64,000 bases of DNA, taken from NCBI GenBank assembly GCA_052315315.1, contig JBLSDE010000004.1, forward strand, positions 1-64,000, in the 5' to 3' direction. The position numbers and the translations under genes are program-made. This document shows positions 41,723 to 50,915 of this stretch, one piece after another. Origin of the DNA: Cuniculiplasma sp052315315. GTDB lineage: Archaea > Thermoplasmatota > Thermoplasmata > Thermoplasmatales > Thermoplasmataceae. The notes below the pieces were generated by a model, which ran no database searches, was not told the DNA's origin, and saw only the letters and a program-made list of their open reading frames with translations. Numbering within the stretch: the stretch's first letter is position 1; each line of letters opens with the position of its first letter.

Positions 41723-42070
41723 ATGGCAGCAGTAAGAATTGAGGGGGACTACTCCAACATAACAACATATTTCGGCCAAATGCTTTCAATTAAAAAACTA
41801 AGAGAGTTTGATCTTCACACTTTTCATCTCTATTTTGAAGGCTATCAGAGAATAATAGACGCAGACAGAGGATTAACTGGCTTCTCAAAGGACTTTCCCG
41901 ATTCCAAAAATGTCGACCGGATAGTTTACATAGAATTCACAGCAAGTACAGGTTCTAAATGTTTTTCCTTTAAAATCGGATGGGATTACGCTGAATTTGA
42001 GGGTATAGATGAAAAGTCATCCCAGAGTTTCATGGACCTTTTGGATCAATCCACATTTAGATTTTTTTAA
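41723..42070 (+). CDS. Unknown 115-residue protein
   Basis: A soluble protein of mixed alpha/beta character, starting MAAVRIEGDYSNITTYFGQM and ending STFRFF, rich in aromatic residues. No motif is recognised and no partner is adjacent: 207 bases lie upstream and 77 downstream. The inverted repeat at its start suggests tight control. It lies between the ATPase-nuclease pair and an envelope gene pair. Confidence 0.7.
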   Translation: MAAVRIEGDYSNITTYFGQMLSIKKLREFDLHTFHLYFEGYQRIIDADRGLTGFSKDFPDSKNVDRIVYIEFTASTGSKCFSFKIGWDYAEFEGIDEKSSQSFMDLLDQSTFRFF

Positions 42071-42147
42071 AATGCATTTAAGAAAAATATTATTAAGGAA
42101 AATGACAATACAAAAACATTAATTTATAATATTGTATGAGGTAGATA

Positions 42148-42711
42148 ATGGCACAGATTAAACTTAGGGGTAGGTTGGATACTTTTTACAAGGTCAGGGT
42201 TGTATTTATTGTTTCATTTGTAGTTTCCTTTTTGCTTACGACCCAAATTGGACAAAATTATATACCAAATTCCTCACTGGTTACAAACAATATTGTAAGT
42301 TTCTACAGTAACTCAAACATTCTTAATTTTTACGGTACCATTATGGGACTTTTAATGGCTGCTTATACAGTACTGATCTCAATGATACCTATATTCCATC
42401 CAGACAGTTTAAAGCAGCCAATATTTGGACAGATCAATCGTCTATTTGTTTTTACGATTATGATTGGTCTAGCATCAATGCTTCTCAATTTTGCAAGTTT
42501 TATAGTGAATAAGTCTTCTCAATATTTTCTGTTTATTGAAGTATTTTTGTTTATAGCCTTAATAACTGGCATTATCTTCTCTGTGCTTTCGCTGTCGGAT
42601 ATATTCAACATATTGAGAGGTAAGAAAATATCAAGAGAACTTCCAAGGGAAACTGGGAGTAGGGGTTCACGTATAAATCAAGAGAGCGAAAAAGATGGTT
42701 CAGCTAGATAA
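42148..42711 (+). CDS. Four-span membrane protein
   Basis: A 187-residue protein with membrane helices at about 18-36, 59-84, 98-121 and 128-150 and a charged cytoplasmic tail rich in Arg, Glu and Ser. The ATG follows GAGGTAG and a TATA-like TTTATAA near 42122. It overlaps the glycosyltransferase gene by 17 nt, so the two are probably made together. The family is not recognised. Confidence 0.7.
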   Translation: MAQIKLRGRLDTFYKVRVVFIVSFVVSFLLTTQIGQNYIPNSSLVTNNIVSFYSNSNILNFYGTIMGLLMAAYTVLISMIPIFHPDSLKQPIFGQINRLFVFTIMIGLASMLLNFASFIVNKSSQYFLFIEVFLFIALITGIIFSVLSLSDIFNILRGKKISRELPRETGSRGSRINQESEKDGSAR

Positions 42712-43783
42712 ATGGATTATATTTTTTTGGTCTCTATTTATCTTAATATTAACAATATTCTCATTTCTTAGACTTTACCTTATTCGATGGTGGGAGAAGC
42801 ATGAAGAAGTAATCGATCCTTCTTTTAATCCAAAAGTCCATGTTATAGTACCGTGTAAAGGCATTGATCTAAATATGGAAGACAATCTAAAGTCTATTTT
42901 GTCTCAGTCATACAAAAATTTCAGTCTTGTTGCTGTCGTAGATTCAGAAAATGATCCATCATTTGATTTACTCAAAAAATTGCACATAGATACCTTGAAG
43001 ACAGATATGAGCTACAGTGGGAGTGGAAAGGTCAGGGCTATAAGTACAGCTCTTAAAGACATACCTGATGAAGATATCGTAATTCTTGTAGATTCGGATA
43101 CTATGGTGAGTGAGAATTGGATTCTTTATCTTATTAATCCACTCAAGAAGCCTAGCACTGGTGCTGTAAGCACCTATCCTTTCTATATACCAGTTGACAA
43201 TAAAAATTTCTGGGGCATGGTAAAAAAAATATGGGGCTACCTTGGAATAAATATGATGGAATTCAGACCTGCCAGATTTGTATGGGGCGGCTCTGTAGCA
43301 TTTAGAAGATCACTGATCGGGGAGAACGATTTCAAATTATTCAGTCAGGCAGTATCTGATGATGCGACCATTACTGCCATATGCAAGAGAAAAAATCTTG
43401 CAATTGAATATTCAAAAAAGGCAACACCAAAGGTATTGGTGAAAGAAGACAAATATTCCTTTATGGAATGGTCAAATAGGCAGATGGCAATCAGTCTTTC
43501 CTATGCAAAGTCGGCCTTCCATGTGGGCATTCTGATGTACGGACTTGTGATAATGTATATTATCGCTCTTATACCTTTAACTTTGTTTGTCTGGTGGGGG
43601 TTTATTTTGGGCTATATACCATATCTTTTTAGCATAGGAGTCAATGTAAATAGGGATAGAAAACACATTGCGAGAACAGTGATAATTACCATAATAATGC
43701 CGTTCATATTTATTCTTAATATGATAAATGGTAACAAGATGAGCCATATAGAGTGGAGAGGAGAAAAATATGCACTTAGATGA
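42695..43783 (+). CDS. Family 2 glycosyltransferase, ceramide-glucosyltransferase-like
   Basis: A 362-residue membrane glycosyltransferase. An N-terminal helix (about 6-26) precedes a GT-A domain with VHVIVPCKG, AVVDSEND, VILVDSDTM (metal-binding DSD), VWGGSVAFRRS, SDDATI and the WSNRQM segment, equivalent to Q/RxxRW. Three or four C-terminal membrane helices follow. The pattern matches the GT21-like branch that glycosylates lipids. The partner may be the membrane protein encoded just upstream. Confidence 0.88.
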   Translation: MVQLDKWIIFFWSLFILILTIFSFLRLYLIRWWEKHEEVIDPSFNPKVHVIVPCKGIDLNMEDNLKSILSQSYKNFSLVAVVDSENDPSFDLLKKLHIDTLKTDMSYSGSGKVRAISTALKDIPDEDIVILVDSDTMVSENWILYLINPLKKPSTGAVSTYPFYIPVDNKNFWGMVKKIWGYLGINMMEFRPARFVWGGSVAFRRSLIGENDFKLFSQAVSDDATITAICKRKNLAIEYSKKATPKVLVKEDKYSFMEWSNRQMAISLSYAKSAFHVGILMYGLVIMYIIALIPLTLFVWWGFILGYIPYLFSIGVNVNRDRKHIARTVIITIIMPFIFILNMINGNKMSHIEWRGEKYALR

Positions 43784-43918
43784 TAACTGCTCTTACAGAT
43801 GATTGCACATTTGCTTTTACTAAACATAAACGTGCGGAAAAAAATTTGCTGAGAAGATGATCTAATCTTATCCTTTTCGATCATTATCGTATTTATAGAT
43901 AATCAGCATATAGACAAT

Positions 43919-44245
43919 ATGGCTTCACTAAAGCTTTATTATAAATTAGGAGTAATTGGATCATTGATTGTAATATTAATTGGAGTTGCCGTAATATTTC
44001 TTCACCAATTGACTTCGTATATTTCATTTTTCGGGACAGTTTCTATGGGTGCTGATGTTGTTACAAACATGGTTTTCGGTGTGGTTGCATTACTGGGTAC
44101 TGAAATAAGCAGGAGAAAAAGAGACGTTGGATTGACAGCCATGACTGTAATCTCTTTTGCAGGAATACTCGCATATCCAGGTATTTTTACAATTGGCTAC
44201 ATAGTAGTTCTTATTGCAGTTTTGATAGCATTCATTAAAAAATAA
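43919..44245 (+). CDS. Small four-span membrane protein
   Basis: A 108-residue hydrophobic protein with four predicted helices (about 9-28, 33-55, 57-65 short, 71-105) and a KRKRD-like basic loop (SRRKRD). A TATA-like TATTTATA (about 43890-43897) lies about 26 bases before the ATG. No family is recognised. Confidence 0.65.
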   Translation: MASLKLYYKLGVIGSLIVILIGVAVIFLHQLTSYISFFGTVSMGADVVTNMVFGVVALLGTEISRRKRDVGLTAMTVISFAGILAYPGIFTIGYIVVLIAVLIAFIKK

Positions 44246-44518
44246 TCCAATACTTTATAATTTAGACCATTTTTTGAGGAAATTTTGGAACTAATACTGC
44301 ACAATGCTCCATTATTCCTTAATCTGCCTAATTGTCTCCCCATTGGAGCATTCAAGCCATGCCATATGAGCCATTCCACAAGAGTCATTAAATAGAATGA
44401 TATCCTTGTGTAATATTGATTCTTTTGAAAGGTGTTGATAAGAATCATTAAAGGGATTTATTTCAATTTTATGACCACGATATAACAAAATATTAATAGA
44501 AATCAATGATCAACCCTT

Positions 44519-45340
44519 ATGGCATACGAGGCTGAAATTAGCAGAAGAAGACCTGGTTTATTCATTTTTTTGGTTGACCAGTCAAGATCAATGAGCAGAA
44601 AGATATCTGGTGGAAGTCAATCAAAGGCTCAGGAAGCGGCTGACGCAATTAATAAGCAATTAAATGAAATAATAAGCAGATGTACGAAGTCTGACGGAGT
44701 TAGACCCTATTTTGAGGTAGGCGTCATAGGTTATGGTTACAAGAGTGGTGAAGCAACTGGCTTAATTTCTGATGCGCCTATACCAATAAATGAACTTGAA
44801 TCGCATATTTTGAGAATGGAAAAGAAAAAGCAAAATATAGATGGCGAGGAGATAGAAATCGAATTTCCAGTATGGTTTGATCCTGTCGCATCCTTCGATA
44901 CCCCTATGGTCAAGGGCTTGACTATAGCAAAACAGTGGATTGAAGACTGGGTACAGAGAAATCCAGAGTCATTCCCGCCAGTTTTAATTAACATCAGTGA
45001 TGGGGGGGCCACCGATGGTGATCCTGTTCCAGTAGCTGAGAATATTATGAGGATTGAGACCTCGGATGGGAAGACTCTTATTTGGAACTGCCATATTTCT
45101 GAAAAGGGAGAGAAGAGCGTAAGTTTTCCAACAGATGAGAGCCAGATCCCTGATGAGAAACACTCCAAGGAAATGTTTGAGATGAGCAGCGTTATACCGG
45201 ATTCAATGCTCGCTATTGCCAAGGAGGAATATGCTAACGTTGATACTGGTGCAAGGGCTTACGTATATAATGCCAATTTAGAGGATCTCATAAGACTTCT
45301 GGATATAGGTACAAGGGTTGTTTATAACAAGGTCAAGTAA
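44519..45340 (+). CDS. vWA-domain protein, TerY-like
   Basis: A 273-residue von Willebrand factor A protein. The metal-ion-dependent adhesion site is D20-x-S22-x-S24 in FLVDQSRSMS, completed by a Thr in SFDTPM and a downstream Asp in INISDGGATDGDP. It matches TerY-type proteins of the tellurite/stress-associated triads. The PP2C gene starts on its last base (TAATG) and a kinase gene faces both, giving the full vWA-phosphatase-kinase set. Confidence 0.85.
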   Translation: MAYEAEISRRRPGLFIFLVDQSRSMSRKISGGSQSKAQEAADAINKQLNEIISRCTKSDGVRPYFEVGVIGYGYKSGEATGLISDAPIPINELESHILRMEKKKQNIDGEEIEIEFPVWFDPVASFDTPMVKGLTIAKQWIEDWVQRNPESFPPVLINISDGGATDGDPVPVAENIMRIETSDGKTLIWNCHISEKGEKSVSFPTDESQIPDEKHSKEMFEMSSVIPDSMLAIAKEEYANVDTGARAYVYNANLEDLIRLLDIGTRVVYNKVK

Positions 45341-46059
45341 TGACCATAAAATCTTTTAATTTTTCTAAGGTGGGAAACCGCCAGGAGGAGTCCGAGGACA
45401 GCTTTGCCTTAAACTCTCAAAAGGGGAGATATGCTATATGCGATGGCGCAAGTGATTCTATCTTTTCAGGTTTATGGGCAAAATGCTTAGCTGATAGCTT
45501 TGTTTCAGAGCCATACAATCTGGACAGTGAGGAAGAATATTTTCTCATGCTTACTGACGCAAGAAAAAAATGGTTTTCAAGCATTAACTGGGCTCGTTTA
45601 CCGTGGAATGTGAAGAACAAATCCATAAGAGGTTCATACTGCACATTTTTGGGCGTATCAATTGTGAGTGATGATGCCATCTATTGCGATGCCTGGGCAG
45701 TTGGAGATTCCTGTCTTTTTATTTTCGAGGATAATAATTTTTCAAGCTTCCCGTTGACAAAACCGGAAGACTTTGGCGTTCATCCGGATCTTGTATGGAG
45801 CGGTTATGGTCACCCGATGAATGAAAGGAAGGAATATAGACCAGATTACAAAGTTAAGAAGTTATCTATTGAGATTCCAGAAGGCAGCAAAATAGTAATT
45901 GCGACAGATGCCCTTTCTAAATATCTGATGGAAGGGGGAGAAGAATCATTGAATAAAGTTTTACAGAATATGGATTCAAGGGATTTCTTCGATGAAAGGC
46001 GTAGTGATGGCTCAATAAAGAATGACGATTTGTCAGCAGTTATTATTTCATTTTCATGA
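45340..46059 (+). CDS. PP2C-type protein phosphatase
   Basis: A 239-residue PP2C-fold phosphatase. Metal-binding acidic residues are visible at D20 (EESEDSFAL), D35-G36 (YAICDGASDS), in IVIATDALSKYL and in NDDLSAVII near the end. This short form is typical of the phosphatase in TerY-P triads. It overlaps the vWA gene by one base and the convergent kinase by 17 nt. It should reverse phosphorylation by that kinase. Confidence 0.85.
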   Translation: MTIKSFNFSKVGNRQEESEDSFALNSQKGRYAICDGASDSIFSGLWAKCLADSFVSEPYNLDSEEEYFLMLTDARKKWFSSINWARLPWNVKNKSIRGSYCTFLGVSIVSDDAIYCDAWAVGDSCLFIFEDNNFSSFPLTKPEDFGVHPDLVWSGYGHPMNERKEYRPDYKVKKLSIEIPEGSKIVIATDALSKYLMEGGEESLNKVLQNMDSRDFFDERRSDGSIKNDDLSAVIISFS

Positions 46060-47392
46060 TCTTTGGAAGATCGACACCATCCCAGTCTGGTTCATGAGTT
46101 ATGTATTCCTTCAATATTTTGGCCAATCTTAAGGATTTACCTCCAAGTTTATCTATCTTTAAAAAAACCTCAGACTTTTCTGGAGAATTAAAATCATTTA
46201 TGTCAAAGAGGAGTTTATCAGGATCGTTCTGGTTATGTACCCAGAGATCTGGAGATTTTGAAAGTGCATAAAGAGAAAGATAGATGACAAGTGCTGAAAA
46301 ATTATCCAGTCTTGGTCCGTAATATTTCCCTCTTTTTGGGTGCTGAAAAGACTCGTGGCCAAGTTCTTCCGAACCTAAATTACTCAGGGCTTTTACAAAC
46401 ATTCCATCATAATCAATAATTTTGATCTGCAATTTGTCTGTAATCAAAATGTTATCCCCTGATAGGTCACCGTGGGCTATGGACTGAGACTGCATATCTA
46501 TGACACATTGTAAAAATGATTTTGCTATTGCACTCATTTTTGCAGAGTCCTTGTAATTTTCATTTACATAATTAAACAGAGTCTGACCCTCAATCCATTC
46601 CATGGTTATGACCGGGAAATATTCTGAGGGCTTGGAAGGTGTTCTTACAGCATCAGCATAATATCTGAAATCAATTAAAAATGGGAGTCTGGCGCTCTCA
46701 ATTTTTTTACTTATTTCGTAATATCTGATGTCTATATATTGGCTTGCCCTTGTGAAACATTTCATAGCATAGAAATTCTCCTTCATTTGAAATTTGAATA
46801 CAACACCAAAATTTCCAGCCCCATGAATTAACGACTTGTATTTTACATTGGAATTTGGGATGAATTTTGATGAGCGCAGGTCATCATATTTTTTTGATAT
46901 ACTAAAATCCACGTTTTGCAGTGCCTGTGCGTATGATGAAGAATTCGGCCAGCTTCTTTTGGTCCTCTGGGGAGGTGGAGATGATGGGATCTCCTCCTCC
47001 TTGATCTCCTGACTTGACTTGTTGAATTCCCTTATTCTTTCCACATCATCCTTAAAATCACTTAGCTCCTTCTCTATTCTTGCAAATTTTCCATCCTTTC
47101 CAAGTACATAAAAGGAAAGATGATATTGTCTTTCTATGTCTATCTTTAAATTTATTCTGAATGATCCATCTCTCTTTTTTAATTTTTTAACAAAGTCTCT
47201 CCCTTTGTAATCCCTTATTGTAACCTCGACCATTCTTATATATTTGTAATTTTCTGGAACAACCCTTATGAGCATTCTTTTTTTCTTCTCGTCATAACTG
47301 ATTCCCTCAGCCCTAGCATTGGGTAGCACTTCCCTGTATTTTTTATAGAGAATTTTTTTTATCCCCTTCAATTCAGACTGTTCAGATTCCAT
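46043..47392 (-). CDS. Ser/Thr protein kinase of a TerY-P triad
   Basis: A 449-residue protein. The N-terminal 130 residues look beta-rich and bind no known ligand, then a Pro/Ser linker (about 130-150) leads to the kinase. Motifs are GAGNFG (191-196), K211 in YAMKCF, HGDLSGDN (H307-G308-D309) and DYDG (327-330) in place of HRD and DFG. HGDL and DYDG are usual for this triad's kinases. It faces the phosphatase gene and diverges from the UvrD-RecB gene. Confidence 0.85.
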   Translation of the reverse strand: MESEQSELKGIKKILYKKYREVLPNARAEGISYDEKKKRMLIRVVPENYKYIRMVEVTIRDYKGRDFVKKLKKRDGSFRINLKIDIERQYHLSFYVLGKDGKFARIEKELSDFKDDVERIREFNKSSQEIKEEEIPSSPPPQRTKRSWPNSSSYAQALQNVDFSISKKYDDLRSSKFIPNSNVKYKSLIHGAGNFGVVFKFQMKENFYAMKCFTRASQYIDIRYYEISKKIESARLPFLIDFRYYADAVRTPSKPSEYFPVITMEWIEGQTLFNYVNENYKDSAKMSAIAKSFLQCVIDMQSQSIAHGDLSGDNILITDKLQIKIIDYDGMFVKALSNLGSEELGHESFQHPKRGKYYGPRLDNFSALVIYLSLYALSKSPDLWVHNQNDPDKLLFDINDFNSPEKSEVFLKIDKLGGKSLRLAKILKEYITHEPDWDGVDLPKIMKMK

Positions 47393-47499
47393 TACCTTCC
47401 TCTGATAGACGCATTATGCTTAATAATATTAAAATCTATGCCCCTTCCACCTAACATGTGGAAAATATATAATCGATTGTCCATTGAGGTTTAAGAATT

Positions 47500-50220
47500 A
47501 TGTCAAATAAGGAAAATATCATTATTTCTGCAAATCCTGGATCAGGAAAAACAGAGAGAATTGCTGAAGAAGTTGTATCGAAGATAAGGAATGGTATAAA
47601 CCCACAGGACATTCTATGCATAACATTTACAAAGAAGGCTATGGGCGAAATGAGGGAAAGAATATGGAATAAGATGGTTGAAAAGGAATCGAAGGCAAAT
47701 CCACCAAGAGTAGAGACATTTCATTCATTTTCCCTATCCCTTTTGATGGATCAAGGATTGTATTCAGGAACAGTCTCAGAAAGATTCATGCGATATTCTA
47801 TAATTCAGAGCATGTTTAGAAGAAATCTGATGAATTACGGAATTGAGACTTTGATGAAAGATTATCCCTATATGATTAACGTGGGAAAATTAGTAAATGC
47901 AATAAAATTTCTCAAGAGCTACGGTATATACCCAAATTCTATAAACAAGGACAAACTTATAAAGGATATTGAGCACATATATGAAACCGAAGGTGGTGTA
48001 AAGGGTTACACATATGAAGAGATGAAAATACTGGGTGAAAAATTCATTCAGATTTTTACCGACTATGAAATGTCAAAGAAAACCGGATTTCTTGATTATA
48101 ATGATTATTTGATTAAGGCCATAGAATATATGGAGCAGGGCTATCCAAAATACAAATATGTATTTGTTGACGAGGTACAGGATATAAGTGAGATTGAATC
48201 AAAAATAATTTCACTTTCGGCCCATAGGTATTTTCTTGTAGGTGATCAGAAGCAGGCGATTTTTGGCTTTCAAGGTGGGAATACAAAATCCTTTGAACGA
48301 TATCTAAACAACCCAGATTTCTATCAGGATGGTATTGACGGAACCAGAAGACTTCCTGAAAACATAAAAAATTACTGCGTAAATTTTTATTTAAAGTCGG
48401 AACCGGGATACGCTGGAAAGGAATTTGACACCTTTCGATCTCACCTTAAGGAATGGGAAGGCAACGTTGACCTCATAGTTCCTGAGGATGAAAAATCAAT
48501 AGTTGAGCTATTAGCTCAGATATCTGAAAAAATTATGAAATCTGCTGACAAAAAGGAAACTATTGGCATAATTACGCGTACTAATTCTCAGGCTGCTGAG
48601 ATATCGTCAAGCCTCACATCTCATAACATAGAACACCAAAAAATATACGGAGAAGGGGTGGACGAGGAAGCAAGCAGGGACATATATCTATTCCTGAGGG
48701 GGATTTTCAGTGACAGGGTTGAGGATATGATCGCAATGCTTTATTCTCCATATTCAGGATTGTCTCTTAAGAAAGCGATGGAATATGCAGATAAAATAAA
48801 ATTTTCTGAAAATCACCAGGATCTACTTCCTGACGAGATAAAATTTCTTAGAAAGGAATATGTAAATGATAAAAAAAGCCTTAAGAAACTATTTACTGAC
48901 TATATAATTCCGTACAGTCTGAATCTGGGGCCGGAATATTTTTTCACTGCGAAAGATATATATGGAACACTGGACGAGTATTTCGATTACATAGGAATGG
49001 AGAACTTCACAACCCTATCGGATTTCCTACTGTTCCTTATGCAGAGCAATGCCGGTGATGAAGATATACCAGAATACTCAAGGATAAGTGTTTTAACAGT
49101 GCATAAGGCCAAAGGTCTTCAATTTGACCACGTCATATATCTACCGAAATATGTAAGAGGAAAGGACAGGTCACCTGTGGATACTGTGGTTGAACTTGTA
49201 TTGAAACAGTTTGGTCACAGCTATGGCTTTGAGGAGCGGGAGAGGGAGGAGAACAGAATAGATTTTGTGGCCATATCAAGAGCCAGAAAATCCCTGTGTA
49301 TTCTGACGGGAAAGAAAAATGCTGATAGATATAATGTGGAACCATGTTCCTTGAAATACGGAAGGATAGAGAACAAAATTGAAAATGAATTTGTAACGCT
49401 AAAATCACTTATGGAAAATAAGAAAAAGGAGAAAGGCGATCCCTGGATCGTTAGTTATATTGAAAAGAAAATGAAAAGCTTCCAGAACCTTAGTTTTACC
49501 ATGATGTCCAATCTAAAAAAGGGGAGACTTGAGGATTTTGTAATAACATACATTCTTGGAATCAGAGAAAGTTCATCAGCGGCAGATTTCGGTACAAAAA
49601 TACATTCCTATATTGAGAATTATATCAACACAAAGGAGAAGCCTCAAAATCTCATGGATCCAAATGAGCTGGAGGCGTGGAAGAATTTTGCAGAATATGA
49701 CAGAGTTATTACACAGAATTATAAGGGCAATTGGATCGAATCGGAATTAAAAATAAAGAAAAACGTAAAGGAAATTATAGGAAATACAGAGGATTCCGTT
49801 AATATTGATGGAAGGATCGATGGTGTATATACATACATGGATGGGAATATTGAAAAGTATGTGGTTGTTGATTTCAAAACATCAAAGAAACCCAATCCAG
49901 AATATGCCCAGCAATTGTCCCTGTACGCATATCTGTTTTCAATTGAAAGGTCCATTAACCTTGAGAGCATAGAATCGGAAATAGCCTACATATCCCTAAG
50001 GGAGGAGAAGATCAACACCGGTCGAATGCAATGGAAGAATGAACGAATACCCTATGAAATAGAGATGAGAAGCTTTGAGGAGGTAAAGGAATATATAGAA
50101 AAATTCCTAACGTACAGAAGATCCACGGAAGCATTTATAAGGGATGTAATGGAAGAAAGGGGAAATTCTAAATTGTTCAGGCAATTTCAGGAGGAACTAA
50201 AAGGAGAACGTGACCTATGA
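47500..50220 (+). CDS. UvrD-like helicase fused to a RecB-type nuclease
   Basis: A 906-residue protein. Walker A ANPGSGKT is at residues 11-18, so the usual Q-motif segment before it is missing. An in-frame TGA five codons upstream shows this is not an annotation slip. Other motifs include CITFTKKAM, KYVFVDEVQDIS, VGDQKQAIFGFQGG, LTVHKAKGLQFDHVI and VAISRARKSL. The C-terminal nuclease has D774 in GRIDG, D791-F-K793 in VVVDFKTSKK and QLSLYAYLFS, as in RecB/Cas4. A TATA box lies near 47465. The crtY-like gene overlaps its stop by 4 nt. Confidence 0.92.
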   Translation: MSNKENIIISANPGSGKTERIAEEVVSKIRNGINPQDILCITFTKKAMGEMRERIWNKMVEKESKANPPRVETFHSFSLSLLMDQGLYSGTVSERFMRYSIIQSMFRRNLMNYGIETLMKDYPYMINVGKLVNAIKFLKSYGIYPNSINKDKLIKDIEHIYETEGGVKGYTYEEMKILGEKFIQIFTDYEMSKKTGFLDYNDYLIKAIEYMEQGYPKYKYVFVDEVQDISEIESKIISLSAHRYFLVGDQKQAIFGFQGGNTKSFERYLNNPDFYQDGIDGTRRLPENIKNYCVNFYLKSEPGYAGKEFDTFRSHLKEWEGNVDLIVPEDEKSIVELLAQISEKIMKSADKKETIGIITRTNSQAAEISSSLTSHNIEHQKIYGEGVDEEASRDIYLFLRGIFSDRVEDMIAMLYSPYSGLSLKKAMEYADKIKFSENHQDLLPDEIKFLRKEYVNDKKSLKKLFTDYIIPYSLNLGPEYFFTAKDIYGTLDEYFDYIGMENFTTLSDFLLFLMQSNAGDEDIPEYSRISVLTVHKAKGLQFDHVIYLPKYVRGKDRSPVDTVVELVLKQFGHSYGFEEREREENRIDFVAISRARKSLCILTGKKNADRYNVEPCSLKYGRIENKIENEFVTLKSLMENKKKEKGDPWIVSYIEKKMKSFQNLSFTMMSNLKKGRLEDFVITYILGIRESSSAADFGTKIHSYIENYINTKEKPQNLMDPNELEAWKNFAEYDRVITQNYKGNWIESELKIKKNVKEIIGNTEDSVNIDGRIDGVYTYMDGNIEKYVVVDFKTSKKPNPEYAQQLSLYAYLFSIERSINLESIESEIAYISLREEKINTGRMQWKNERIPYEIEMRSFEEVKEYIEKFLTYRRSTEAFIRDVMEERGNSKLFRQFQEELKGERDL

Positions 50221-50912
50221 TATCATTTCCTGTGTATCTTATGATAGATATATTTACCTTCGGCGGTCCCCTTTTCATATCAATTGTTGGTAAGGTAAAA
50301 TTTCTGGAACATTATAAGGCGACAGTTACTTCAATAGTAACAGTGGCAATTCCCTATATCATATGGGATATGCTTGTAACTGGGGTAGACTGGCATTTTA
50401 ACCCCAAATATGTTCTTCCCATAAAAATAGTCGATCTTCCCATTGAGGAGATTCTGTTCTTTTTTGTGGTTCCATTTGCGATGTTATTTGTGTTTGAATA
50501 TATCAGGGAATATTCAAGGGAGAGAACAGTAGATGGATCATCGGTACTTTATGCGTCGTCAATAGCATTTGTAATTATAATAATTCTTACGTTTTTGTCT
50601 TACAGTATTCAGTACCTTTTCCTTGCATTGATCTCCCTGGATGTGCTCTTTGTGTCGCAATTCCTCTCCAATTTCAATCTTTTCCGAAGCAAGAATTATT
50701 GGTTATACATGCTGACTGGAGTAATCGCGTTTCTCATAGTGAATTACATTCTAACTTCACTGCCCGTGGTTGAATATTACACTTCAAGGATTTTAACCAC
50801 ATCTTCATGGAATGGACGTATAACAACCATACCAATGGAGGATTTTATATACAATTTTTCCTTGCTATCTTTCTATCTCTTCTTCTATAGAATGTATGAA
50901 AAATATTTTTAA
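50217..50912 (+). CDS. crtY: Lycopene cyclase (CrtYcd-type, fused heterodimer)
   Basis: A 231-residue membrane protein with about seven spans, made of two repeats as in archaeal and fungal lycopene cyclases. The signature DWHFNPKYVLPIKIVDLPIEEILFFFVVPFAM (shown here in part, around residues 60-92) has the PIEE motif, and the second half contains ILTTSSWNGRITTIPMEDFIYNF. It turns lycopene into beta-carotene. The ATG overlaps the helicase stop by 4 nt. It ends 3 nt from crtB, which faces it. Confidence 0.88.
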   Translation: MISFPVYLMIDIFTFGGPLFISIVGKVKFLEHYKATVTSIVTVAIPYIIWDMLVTGVDWHFNPKYVLPIKIVDLPIEEILFFFVVPFAMLFVFEYIREYSRERTVDGSSVLYASSIAFVIIIILTFLSYSIQYLFLALISLDVLFVSQFLSNFNLFRSKNYWLYMLTGVIAFLIVNYILTSLPVVEYYTSRILTTSSWNGRITTIPMEDFIYNFSLLSFYLFFYRMYEKYF

Positions 50913-50915
50913 AAA

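Noticed and set aside
43784..43918. Possible C/D-box small RNA (GATGAT and CTGA motifs)
   Set aside because: The C-box consensus is broken at two positions and the spacing does not give paired C/D and C'/D' boxes.
44312..44506. 64-codon minus-strand frame upstream of the vWA gene
   Set aside because: It needs a TTG start within the vWA promoter region, has no recognisable motif and no ribosome site, so it is probably chance.
44737..45222. 161-codon minus-strand frame opposite the vWA gene
   Set aside because: It is the antisense shadow of a conserved vWA domain and has no start signals.
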